Origin: Bacteroidales bacterium UBA2295
GTDB taxonomy: Bacteria > Bacteroidota > Bacteroidia > Bacteroidales > Tenuifilaceae
Reading direction: 5' to 3'
NCBI GenBank assembly: GCA_002345825.1
Contig: DDWD01000106.1
Coordinates: 1-6,075 of the forward strand
Length of the DNA: 6,075 bases
Shown here one piece after another: positions 1 through 6,001 of this stretch (positions within the stretch are counted from its first letter, which is position 1; every line of letters starts with the position of its first letter). Position numbers and translations under genes: made by a program. The notes beneath the pieces were generated by a model that worked only from the letters and a program-made list of their open reading frames with translations, made no database searches and had not been told where the DNA came from.

Positions 1-1522
1 TGAATATCGATTTAAACTTAAAGTTTTTCAAGAATGTGGCCTCGCCCCAGAATGAGGTTATGGCTCTATTGGTGTTGGTTTCGTAAATGTCAAGCTCATT
101 AAGCCCTAGGGGATTGTAATCAAGGCTAACGGGGTTGTGCCAGTTGTACGATTTTACTCCATTAGTAATGATTGGTTCCCCATTCTCATCTACCTGGTAC
201 ACAGGAACGGCATTGTTGAATAGCATAGCCATACGCATTGGTGATGCTCCACCTCCAGCACCCGGAGGAGTGCTTTGCATAGTTCTTGACAAAGTGTTTT
301 CAGATCCAACCGTAAGATAATCTCTAAGCTTAGATTTAATGTTGAATTTAGCAGAATAGCGTTCAAATCCTTGGCCAACGGTAATCCCTTCAAAATCAGA
401 ATATGCGCCCGAAAGGTAGTATGTTAAATTCTCATTACCGCCTGATGTTTGTAAGCTATAATCTTTTGTTTGAGCAGTTCTATAAACGGCGTCAATCCAA
501 TCTGTATCTACCACAACCTTGGCTCCGCTCACTTCTTGGCCCTGAGCATTTAAAGGTTGATTTGTATTGTATGGATTGTGAGTAAGGGTTTGTATTGTAA
601 GAGCATTGGCATTGGACACAGCCAAATCTGTATCGGTAGGGTTTAGTGCCATCTGATCTTGCAAGTACCTATCGTAGTAGAAGCCGTAGATTTGCTTTGA
701 GTTCATTAGCTCATAGCCCATACTTGGAAGGGTAGAAACACCATACTTGGCATTAAACGTAATTTTTGAATCACCGGCCTTACCTTTTTTTGTGGTGATA
801 ATAATTACCCCATTGGCAGCGGCAGATCCGTAAAGCGAAGCAGCAGATGCATCCTTAAGAACGGTAATTGATTCAATGTCGTTAGGGTTAATGGTAGAAA
901 GAACATCAGAGGATGTTCCGTAATCCTCGTGAGCCACGTCGCTAATGTTTCCTGTTTTAATGGGTACACCATCAACTACATAAATGGGTGCGCTTCCAGC
1001 TTTTAGCGATCCCGTTCCACGAATGCGAACTGTCGATTGAGCCCCAGGTTGTCCCGATGCTGTGTTAATTTGGAGTCCAGGGGTGCTTCCAAGCAATGCT
1101 TGGTTTACCGACATGGTGTTAACTTTTTCAAGGTCAGCATTTTCTACAACAGAGGCGGAACCTGTAAATGATGTTTTTTTAACAGTACCATAAGCAACTA
1201 CAATAACTTCCTCAAGTTCAGTTGCATCTGATTGTAGGGTAACATCAATTACGGCTCTGCCACCAATAACAACCTCTTGGGAAACAAAACCGATAAAACT
1301 AATCTCTAAGGTTGTTGCTGATGAGGGAACATTGAGGGAATACTTTCCATCAACATCGGTTGCAGTACCTATGGTAGTGCCCTTAACCACTACTGAGGCA
1401 CCAATAACTGGTTCCCCATCCTCGGCACTTATAACCGTTCCGGTAATTAGCCCATTCTGCGCTTGGATTATGCCTGTTCCCAGTAGCAGAAATGATGCGA
1501 TTAGCATACAAAATTTTCTCAT
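1..1522 (-). CDS. SusC/RagA-family TonB-linked outer membrane protein, N-terminal part (runs off the window)
   Basis: This is the first half of a TonB-dependent outer-membrane transporter of the SusC/RagA family, which in Bacteroidota imports glycans, peptides or other large nutrients with a SusD-type surface lipoprotein. Translation from the ATG at 1522 stays open for 507 codons to the left edge, so the C-terminal barrel is missing (the family is usually about 1000 residues). Residues 1-22 form a signal peptide ending in QAQ. Residues 24-100 form a carboxypeptidase-regulatory-like domain (LITGTVISAEDGEPVIGASV, then ISFIGFVSQEV). EEVIVVAYG at 104-112 is the usual link to the plug. The plug follows, with IRGTGSLKAG near 167-176, YVVDGVP at 181-187 and LYGSAAANGVIIITTKKG at 230-247; the last is a SusC hallmark, with A where R is common. 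Barrel strands start after about residue 250. No STN signalling domain precedes the regulatory-like domain, so anti-sigma signalling is unlikely. The substrate cannot be inferred. Confidence 0.95.
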   Translation of the reverse strand, partial: MRKFCMLIASFLLLGTGIIQAQNGLITGTVISAEDGEPVIGASVVVKGTTIGTATDVDGKYSLNVPSSATTLEISFIGFVSQEVVIGGRAVIDVTLQSDATELEEVIVVAYGTVKKTSFTGSASVVENADLEKVNTMSVNQALLGSTPGLQINTASGQPGAQSTVRIRGTGSLKAGSAPIYVVDGVPIKTGNISDVAHEDYGTSSDVLSTINPNDIESITVLKDASAASLYGSAAANGVIIITTKKGKAGDSKITFNAKYGVSTLPSMGYELMNSKQIYGFYYDRYLQDQMALNPTDTDLAVSNANALTIQTLTHNPYNTNQPLNAQGQEVSGAKVVVDTDWIDAVYRTAQTKDYSLQTSGGNENLTYYLSGAYSDFEGITVGQGFERYSAKFNIKSKLRDYLTVGSENTLSRTMQSTPPGAGGGASPMRMAMLFNNAVPVYQVDENGEPIITNGVKSYNWHNPVSLDYNPLGLNELDIYETNTNRAITSFWGEATFLKNFKFKSIF

Positions 1523-1572
1523 AAATTAAATTTTTTGGTTAGTAAATAATTCTCTCTACATTTTAATTTGTA

Positions 1573-1590
1573 TAGAGTGTAAATACTCTA
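1573..1590 (-). repeat. Small inverted repeat in the SusC gene leader
   Basis: TAGAGT (1573-1578) and ACTCTA (1585-1590) form a perfect 6-bp stem around a 6-base loop, about 50 bases upstream of the SusC start codon. It could be a leader hairpin or a regulator's dyad, or it could be chance in AT-rich DNA. No function is assigned. Confidence 0.3.
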
Positions 1591-1782
1591 AGCCTAATCC
1601 TAACGAGTTAGAAACTTTACCTACAAATGTCTGGAGATAGAGCCAGTATTGGTATAGCGCAGATTTGCTATTTTATGCTAAGTAGTAACACGTACGGCGT
1701 GAGGTTTTGTTAATTTCTACAAACGCAGTAAAGTCTATTAAATCAATGATATATGTGGGTTTTGTACTATTGTGGTAGTAAT

Positions 1783-1819
1783 AAAAAAAAGCCTCAACCT
1801 AAGGGGCTGAGGCTTTTTT
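1783..1819 (-). terminator. Intrinsic terminator downstream of the PD40 lipoprotein gene
   Basis: GCCTCA (1791-1796) pairs with TGAGGC (1808-1813). The stem extends inward by a G-U wobble and two further G-C pairs when read as minus-strand RNA. Eight A residues (1783-1790) give an eight-U tract on the minus strand, and six T residues (1814-1819) flank the other side. In plus-strand RNA the wobble becomes an A-C mismatch and the U tract is shorter. The element is therefore best adapted to stop leftward transcription arriving from the lipoprotein gene that ends at 1887, about 70 bases away. Confidence 0.85.
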
Positions 1820-1886
1820 GTGCCAACTAATTTCTTCTTATGCTTTAGACTTTAGGAATTATCTTTTTCAGTAAGTAAAACAATTA

Positions 1887-2870
1887 TTAATTTGATGGTT
1901 TTAGGTCTTGAATTATTTTAGCATCAACAATATATATATCACTTGTTTTATTGCCTGTTCCCAAGGAGAAACTCACTATGTTTTCGTAGCTAATCGGTGT
2001 AGCATATGATTTATCCGTAGGTTTATTGCTTGTGTAGAATAAGTATTTTCCACAATCCGATACGAATGGGCAGTATTCAAAGCCAGGGGTGTTAACCGTT
2101 TCGCCCATATTCTCTGCTTTGGTCCAGTATCCATTGGGGTGTTTGAAACTAATCCATAAATCGCCGCTACCAAATCCTTTACCCCAGCCCGATGATGTGA
2201 AAATGATATAACTTTCGTCTCTTGCAATGTATGCATTATACTCATCTTCCGTGGTGTTGATTGAGTCGGGTAGGGGATATACCTCTTTGTATTTTTCGTT
2301 CTCTAGGTTTGAGTAAAAAATATCTTCGCCACCAACTCCTAGGCTATCCTTTCGAATAGCGCACCAGTATAGCGTTCCGCTATTGGTTATGGAGGGGTAA
2401 AACTCATTGGCCTCAGTATTAATTGGGCTACCAATATTTACTGGATCGGACCAGCCTGTATTAAGCCTGTCAACATACCATATGTCAAAGTCTTTTGGTT
2501 CACCACCTACAATACGGGGTCGGTTTGAAGCGAAGTACAACCTGTTACCATCGGGTGAGAAATGAGGCTCCAAGTCGGAATATGTACCAGAGAATGAGGC
2601 TACCTGAGGGGTGCTCCACCCTTCGGTTGTTTTGTTTATAAATACAATTGCCGGATATGCAAAGCTGGTCAAAGTAAAATAGAATTCATCGCTATTGGGC
2701 GAAAGCGCCGCGTCGCGCTCGACCATATGGGTCGACACCAGATTTGGGGCAAAAACTTGCGAGGTACTAGTACCCGATATAATAACATCATCCTGATTCT
2801 TTTTCAATCCGTTGCAGCTTAAAACTGATAATGATATTATAAAAACGCTGATTGTATAAAGTCTTTTCAT
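1887..2870 (-). CDS. PD40 (WD40-like beta-propeller repeat) lipoprotein
   Basis: A complete 327-residue protein with a lipoprotein signal peptide: basic MKRLY, a hydrophobic core, and lipobox VLSC with the lipidated cysteine at 19. The rest is TolB/PD40-like propeller repeats. Recurring units of the type 'GW..P......E..P..S..G..LYF.S' are seen at about 52-66 (DAALSPNSDEFYF), 84-116 (GWSTP, then HFSPDGNRLYFASNRP), 139-171 (GWSDPVNIGSPINTEANEFY), 196-227 (INTTEDEYNAYIARDESYII) and 248-283 (YWTKAENMGETVNT, then EYCPFVSDCGKYLFYTSNKP). FDIWYVDR, EDIFYSN, GDLWIS and SDIYIVD have the D-[IL]-[WFY] form typical of these blades. Such proteins sit in the periplasm or on the outer membrane, and their usual role is protein-protein binding. 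No enzymatic motif is visible. Acidic residues D27 and D28 follow the cysteine at some distance, so surface export is possible but unproven. The gene ends in TAA and is followed by its own terminator. Its exact function is unknown. Confidence 0.9.
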   Translation of the reverse strand: MKRLYTISVFIISLSVLSCNGLKKNQDDVIISGTSTSQVFAPNLVSTHMVERDAALSPNSDEFYFTLTSFAYPAIVFINKTTEGWSTPQVASFSGTYSDLEPHFSPDGNRLYFASNRPRIVGGEPKDFDIWYVDRLNTGWSDPVNIGSPINTEANEFYPSITNSGTLYWCAIRKDSLGVGGEDIFYSNLENEKYKEVYPLPDSINTTEDEYNAYIARDESYIIFTSSGWGKGFGSGDLWISFKHPNGYWTKAENMGETVNTPGFEYCPFVSDCGKYLFYTSNKPTDKSYATPISYENIVSFSLGTGNKTSDIYIVDAKIIQDLKPSN

Positions 2871-2927
2871 CTTTTAAGAGTTTTACTGCGAAAATAATCC
2901 AAATAATGCATTTCTCTAGTATTATAC

Positions 2928-2963
2928 AAGGAAAGGTTAAACCAGCTGGTTTAACCTTTCCTT
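2928..2963. repeat. Perfect 36-bp palindrome in the pyrF-PD40 gene intergenic region
   Basis: Each base from 2928 pairs with its partner up to 2963, with the centre between 2945 and 2946 (AAACCAG/CTGGTTT at the core) and no mismatches. As RNA it would form a stem of about 16 bp with a 4-base loop. It lies 57 bases upstream of the PD40 lipoprotein start. On the minus strand only two U residues follow directly (CCTTGTATAATAC), so it is a poor classical terminator. It could be a pyrF transcript-end hairpin, a leader structure of the lipoprotein mRNA, or an operator. Confidence 0.8.
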
Positions 2964-3041
2964 CTGCTCTACTTGTAAACCTAAAATTGCTCTTTACTTT
3001 TTTAATAATCTTTTTGAATATAATTTTGTGTAAACCTTAGG

Positions 3042-3072
3042 CAAAGATAGGGCAGAGGAATTGCCGACGAAA
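3042..3072 (-). promoter_or_regulatory. Candidate Bacteroidota promoter for the PD40 lipoprotein gene
   Basis: On the minus strand, TATCTTTG (3042-3049) matches the Bacteroidota -7 consensus TAnnTTTG exactly. Nineteen bases upstream is TTTC (3069-3072), one base off the -33 TTTG. Transcription would start near 3036, giving a leader of about 165 bases that contains the 36-bp palindrome. This is a pattern match only, and such short motifs occur by chance in AT-rich DNA. Confidence 0.5.
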
Positions 3073-3098
3073 TAGCCCAAAATATCTATTTTGGGCTA
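3073..3098. repeat. Inverted repeat (12-bp stem) downstream of pyrF
   Basis: TAGCCCAAAATA (3073-3084) and TATTTTGGGCTA (3087-3098) are perfect inverted copies separated by two bases. The hairpin lies 67 bases past the pyrF stop codon. On the minus strand it is followed by CTATTTCGTC, without a proper U tract, so it is a weak terminator candidate for pyrF. It also adjoins the -33 position of the candidate lipoprotein promoter, where a dyad could serve as a regulator binding site. Confidence 0.55.
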
Positions 3099-3114
3099 AG
3101 TGCTAGTACTTAGC
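3095..3114. repeat. Second inverted repeat overlapping the first
   Basis: GCTAAGTGCT (3095-3104) faces AGTACTTAGC (3105-3114), a 20-base near-palindrome with one non-Watson-Crick position (3102/3107). It shares 3095-3098 with the neighbouring hairpin at 3073-3098, so in RNA the two full stems cannot form together. Its role is unknown. Confidence 0.45.
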
Positions 3115-3164
3115 TTAGTAAAGAGTAGTGATGTGGAACGGATCCAGTTGAGCAGGGATATGAG

Positions 3165-3998
3165 TTAAATTAGCCCTGCATCTTTCAGTAGTGCTTCCAT
3201 TTCTTTCTGAAGAAGCATCGCTTTGGCACGAGCTGCGCCAGCAAAACGCATCGATTGATCGGTGTACAGAATTCCGCGTGCTGAGTTAACCAGTAACCCG
3301 CACTGCTTATTCATGCCATACTTGGCCACATCGGCAAGACTACCGCCCTGTTCGCCAACACCTGGAACAAGGAGGAAGTGATCGGGAACAATTTCTCTAA
3401 CCTCTTCGAGCAATTCGGCACGAGTGGCGCCAACCACGTACATCATATTATTTTCGTTGCCCCAATTTGTCGATTTGCTCAGTACCTCCTCATATAGATG
3501 CCTGCCACTTTTCTCGTTTTTGAAAAGTTGAAAGTCATCAAAGCTGCCATTGGATGTTAGGGAGAGCAGGATAACCCATTTCCCCTCGAAGGATAGGAAC
3601 GGCTCAACCGTATCGTGCCCCATGTAGGGCGAAAGGGTGATGGCATGAAAATCTAAGTTGTTAAAGAATGTCCGGGCATACATTCGTGAGGTGTTGGCAA
3701 TATCACCTCGTTTAGCATCGGCAATGGTGAAGATGTTGGGGTGCTTTGTACGAATATACTTTACTGTTTTTTGCAGGCTAGTCCAACCAGTAGCACCGTA
3801 CTGCTCGTAAAAGGCCAAGTTTGGCTTGTAAGCCACGGCAAATTCGGCAGTAACATCAATAATAGCCTTATTGAATTCAAAAATTGGATCTTCTTTGGAA
3901 AGAAGAAATTCGGGAATCCGGTTGAGGTCGGTGTCAAGGCCAACGCAAAGGAAGCTTTTTTTCAGCTTTATTTGCTCAAAAAGTTGCGATGCATTCAT
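3165..3998 (-). CDS. pyrF: Orotidine-5'-phosphate decarboxylase
   Basis: This enzyme converts orotidine 5'-monophosphate to UMP, the last step of de novo pyrimidine synthesis, in the cytoplasm. The 277-residue length and motif spacing fit the longer type-2 PyrF subfamily rather than the roughly 230-residue E. coli type. Beta/alpha-barrel landmarks are visible: FLCVGLDTDLNRIP (16-29) with the substrate-binding aspartate at 22, AYKPN (56-60) with lysine 58, and the catalytic DAKRGD (94-99) holding K96 and D99. These are followed by ITLSPYMGHD (120-129), VPGVGEQGG (211-219) for phosphate binding, and NSARGILY (238-245). The ATG at 3998 places these motifs correctly, and no upstream alternative is needed. 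The gene follows prfA on the same strand after 90 bases; I see neither a -7 box nor a terminator in that gap, so co-transcription with prfA is likely. The stop is TAA. All key residues are present. Confidence 0.96.
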   Translation of the reverse strand: MNASQLFEQIKLKKSFLCVGLDTDLNRIPEFLLSKEDPIFEFNKAIIDVTAEFAVAYKPNLAFYEQYGATGWTSLQKTVKYIRTKHPNIFTIADAKRGDIANTSRMYARTFFNNLDFHAITLSPYMGHDTVEPFLSFEGKWVILLSLTSNGSFDDFQLFKNEKSGRHLYEEVLSKSTNWGNENNMMYVVGATRAELLEEVREIVPDHFLLVPGVGEQGGSLADVAKYGMNKQCGLLVNSARGILYTDQSMRFAGAARAKAMLLQKEMEALLKDAGLI

Positions 3999-4088
3999 AT
4001 CTGATTTGCCAATTAAAAAAGCTGCTATTTGTATTTGATACTCACATCATAAGCCTATAACCCTTGGACTTTTACAATGTTTCTCAGG

Positions 4089-5174
4089 CTACACCTCACT
4101 CATCTTGAGCCTTTCTGCATTTTCGGCCATCTGTAGTTTCTCAATTATTTCATCAATTTCGCCGTCAATTATTGCCGAAAGGTTGTAGAGCGTAAGGTTA
4201 ATTCTATGGTCGGTAACCCTGCCCTGTGGGTAGTTATAGGTTCTGATTTTTGCCGAGCGGTCGCCAGTTGATACCATTGTTTTTCGTTTCGATGATATCT
4301 CATCGAGGTACTTTTGGTACTCAAGGTTGTATAGTCGAGTTCTTAGTTCTGCTAGCGCTTTGTCGTAGTTCTTAAGCTGCGATTTTTGATCCTGACACTG
4401 CACAACAATACCCGATGGTATGTGCGTAAGGCGAATGGCCGAGTATGTGGTGTTAACGCTTTGGCCCCCGGGACCCGATGCGCAGAAAGTATCCTTACGG
4501 ATATCTTCTGTTCTCAAATCGATGTCAAATTCTTCGGCTTCGGGGAGTACTGCCACGGTAGCAGCTGAAGTGTGCACCCTGCCTTGCGTTTCGGTTTGAG
4601 GAACGCGCTGCACGCGGTGTACTCCAGACTCGTATTTAAGTATGCCGTAAACGCCCTTGCCTTTTACATTTAGCACAACTTCTTTATATCCACCTACAGT
4701 ACCCTCCGAGAAGTGGGTAACATCGTATTTCCATCCTTTGCGCTCAATGAACTTGGTGTACATACGGTACAAATCGCCTGCAAAAATGCTTGCCTCATCG
4801 CCACCCGTTCCCGCTCTAATTTCAAGAACGGCATCTTTGCCATCCTGAGGGTCGGCGGGAACAAGCAAAAGCTTTATTTCAGTCTCAAGCTGCTCTTGCT
4901 CTTCCTCAAGGCTTTCAATTTCCATTTTGGCCATCTCTCGCATCTCCTCATCCTTTTCGGTGTTGAGCATTGCTTTAGATGACGCAATATTGCTTAGTAT
5001 GTTTTTAAATTTGTCGTAGGCCTCAACAATTGGCTCTAGCTCACGATACTCCTTGTTCAGGCTAACGTATCGTTTCATATCGGCCATAACGGCTGGATCG
5101 GTAATCTGCTGACCAACCTCCTCGAATTTTTGCCGTAGTCCTTCCAGTTTCGATAGTATGGTGTTTTCGCTCAT
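4089..5174 (-). CDS. prfA: Peptide chain release factor 1 (RF1)
   Basis: RF1 recognises UAA and UAG stop codons on the ribosome and triggers hydrolysis of the peptidyl-tRNA ester. The 361-residue length is normal. An N-terminal alpha-helical, coiled-coil-prone region (about 1-105) is followed by EIRAGTGGDEASIFAGDLYRMY (starting at 118). The stop-codon-reading segment HRVQRVPQTETQGRVHTSAA (186-205) contains the P-x-T tripeptide at 192-194 (PQT here, PAT in E. coli), which marks RF1 rather than RF2 (SPF). The catalytic loop CASGPGGQSVNTTYSAIRLT (231-250) has the universal GGQ at 236-238; Q238 is the residue that PrmC methylates in the family. RTYNYPQGRVTDHRI (311-325) is the conserved C-terminal signature. 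The start ATG at 5174 lies about 14 bases from a predicted transcription start. The gene ends in TAG, the stop read by RF1 alone, whereas the other complete genes here end in TAA. Confidence 0.98.
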   Translation of the reverse strand: MSENTILSKLEGLRQKFEEVGQQITDPAVMADMKRYVSLNKEYRELEPIVEAYDKFKNILSNIASSKAMLNTEKDEEMREMAKMEIESLEEEQEQLETEIKLLLVPADPQDGKDAVLEIRAGTGGDEASIFAGDLYRMYTKFIERKGWKYDVTHFSEGTVGGYKEVVLNVKGKGVYGILKYESGVHRVQRVPQTETQGRVHTSAATVAVLPEAEEFDIDLRTEDIRKDTFCASGPGGQSVNTTYSAIRLTHIPSGIVVQCQDQKSQLKNYDKALAELRTRLYNLEYQKYLDEISSKRKTMVSTGDRSAKIRTYNYPQGRVTDHRINLTLYNLSAIIDGEIDEIIEKLQMAENAERLKMSEV

Positions 5175-5193
5175 ATCCTTATTAAAATTGCTG

Positions 5194-5201
5194 CAAAGTT
5201 A
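5194..5201 (-). promoter_or_regulatory. Candidate -7 promoter box for prfA (and probably pyrF)
   Basis: TAACTTTG on the minus strand matches the Bacteroidota -7 consensus TAnnTTTG exactly and lies 19 bases upstream of the prfA ATG, which implies a very short leader. No TTTG is found at the expected -33 distance (around 5221-5225), so the upstream element is weak or absent. Confidence 0.5.
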
Positions 5202-5230
5202 AGATTTTTATTCCAAATCTATTTGCACTA

Positions 5231-5253
5231 ATTGAGGAATAGATTGGGAATAG
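5231..5253. repeat. Tandem direct repeat upstream of the prfA promoter
   Basis: ATTGAGGAATAG (5231-5242) is followed directly by ATTGGGAATAG (5243-5253), which differs by one deleted base. The pair sits about 30-50 bases upstream of the candidate prfA -7 box. It could be a binding site or a chance duplication. Confidence 0.4.
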
Positions 5254-5412
5254 TTTTGGTTTAACTATGTTGCTATTTCAATGGATGTTACAAGCGGCAG
5301 GATATTCAATATAGATTTAAGCAAACAGAGTGGCGTGCTCGCTATGTATAATTCACAACCCTAAAATGAGAATGAAGTTGGTTGAGTATATGATGTAAGA
5401 TGATGCGACTGA

Positions 5413-5724
5413 TTATTCCGCTTCGCAATCCCTTACATTAATCTTTACCGTTTTAAAAGAGAAGATGCCAGCAGTTCCGTAAAATATAACGGTGTCGAAA
5501 AAATCTCTTTTCACAACCTTTTCATAGTCGGTGATGTTAATTTTTTTCTCGGTAGTTCTTACGGGAACCATTTCCCAGAAAAGGGAGATGTCTTTACCCT
5601 CGGTATGTTGTTTGGTTTTACAATCAGTGCTTTCGTAATTGCCAACAGCAACTCTTTGCACACCGCATGAGGTTAAAAAGAATAGTATAGTAATAATTGG
5701 TAAAACTGATTTGATTGCTTTCAT
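5413..5724 (-). CDS. Small lipoprotein, possibly Bor-like
   Basis: A 103-residue protein with a clear lipoprotein signal peptide: MKAIK, a hydrophobic stretch (about 7-17), and lipobox LTSC with the lipidated cysteine at 20. The mature part is about 84 residues. Its outline resembles the Bor family of small lipoproteins (first known from phage lambda, surface-exposed and linked to serum resistance). It has an N-terminal VAVGNY-like strand, a central FWEMVPV (49-55), and a late glycine/aromatic segment YGTAGIFSFKTVKINV (82-97) before a near-terminal cysteine (C100). C35 and C100 could form a disulfide. The similarity is judged by eye and is weak, so the lipoprotein call is firm and the family call is not. 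The ATG at 5724 starts the signal peptide correctly, and the stop is TAA. The gene stands alone, with 238 gene-free bases before prfA and 244 between it and the tRNA terminator. I see no convincing promoter; TGCCTTTG at 5791-5798 misses the -7 box by one base. Confidence 0.8.
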   Translation of the reverse strand: MKAIKSVLPIITILFFLTSCGVQRVAVGNYESTDCKTKQHTEGKDISLFWEMVPVRTTEKKINITDYEKVVKRDFFDTVIFYGTAGIFSFKTVKINVRDCEAE

Positions 5725-5936
5725 ATGTTATAATTCTATTATGCGATTTCAAGGTGGAATATTAAGCTCATAAATTTACAATTATAATACCAAAGGCAAA
5801 ATATTTTTTCAAATTATGTTAATGGCAAGCCGTGCTTTAGTCCGTTTTATAACTCTAAAATACGAGTTTGCTACTTTGGGGTAAATTTTCTAAAGTATTA
5901 GTTGTTGTTGCTGCTGTTTTTGAAATAATATTTTTT

Positions 5937-5954
5937 GCAATACCCAAGTATTGC
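5937..5954. repeat. Small hairpin beyond the tRNA-Phe terminator
   Basis: GCAATAC (5937-5943) and GTATTGC (5948-5954) form a perfect 7-bp stem with a CCAA loop on the plus strand. It lies 12 bases beyond the terminator A tract. On the minus strand it is followed by A residues, not U, so it is not a second intrinsic terminator for the tRNA. It may be incidental. Confidence 0.35.
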
Positions 5955-5966
5955 TTTAGTGATAAC

Positions 5967-5998
5967 AAAAAACCCCAACCTAATTGGGTTGGGGTTTT
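5967..5998 (-). terminator. Intrinsic terminator of the tRNA-Phe gene
   Basis: AAAACCCCAACC (5969-5980) pairs perfectly with GGTTGGGGTTTT (5987-5998) around a six-base loop. On the minus strand the GC-rich stem leads into six U residues (from 5972-5967). It begins three bases after the tRNA 3' end, so it should end the tRNA transcript. The flanking A/T tracts make it potentially bidirectional. Confidence 0.9.
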
Positions 5999-6001
5999 GG
6001 G

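Larger units (their letters stand above)
1523..1886. other. Intergenic region between the PD40 lipoprotein gene and the SusC gene
   Basis: This 364-base AT-rich stretch contains no supported gene. It holds the terminator of the PD40 lipoprotein gene (1783-1819) and, nearer the SusC gene, the presumed promoter and leader of that gene. I found no clean match to the Bacteroidota promoter (TTTG, about 19 bases, TAnnTTTG) for the SusC gene. The two nearest -7 candidates on the minus strand, at 1624-1631 (GACATTTG) and 1720-1727 (TGCGTTTG), each miss one base and lack a -33 TTTG at the right spacing. A small hairpin lies at 1573-1590, and a weaker dyad (CTAAC, two bases, GTTAG) at 1600-1611. Confidence 0.6.

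Noticed and set aside
1..1522. Possible frameshift or pseudogene in the SusC gene
   Set aside because: I translated the frame codon by codon from 1522 to 2 and found no stop or frame change, so the gene is only cut by the window edge.
1332..1529. Plus-strand open frame of 65 codons at the 5' end of the SusC gene
   Set aside because: It is antisense to the signal peptide and regulatory-like domain of a convincing minus-strand gene and has no recognisable features of its own.
2852..3040. Plus-strand open frame of 62 codons with a hydrophobic C-terminal half
   Set aside because: It overlaps the start of the PD40 lipoprotein on the other strand, runs through the palindrome, and has composition expected from AT-rich intergenic DNA. 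No promoter or family match is seen.
3741..4004. Plus-strand open frame of 87 codons across pyrF
   Set aside because: It is a shadow of pyrF, whose catalytic motifs lie in the opposite strand frame.
4713..4982. Plus-strand open frame of 89 codons across prfA
   Set aside because: It is a shadow of prfA; the minus-strand frame carries all RF1 motifs.
5890..5920. TTG-rich stretch as a microsatellite
   Set aside because: It has only a few imperfect TTG/CTG units, too short and irregular to call a repeat.
5725..6001. Integration site of a mobile element next to tRNA-Phe
   Set aside because: No integrase and no repeat of the tRNA 3' end was seen downstream; the tRNA is complete with its own terminator.
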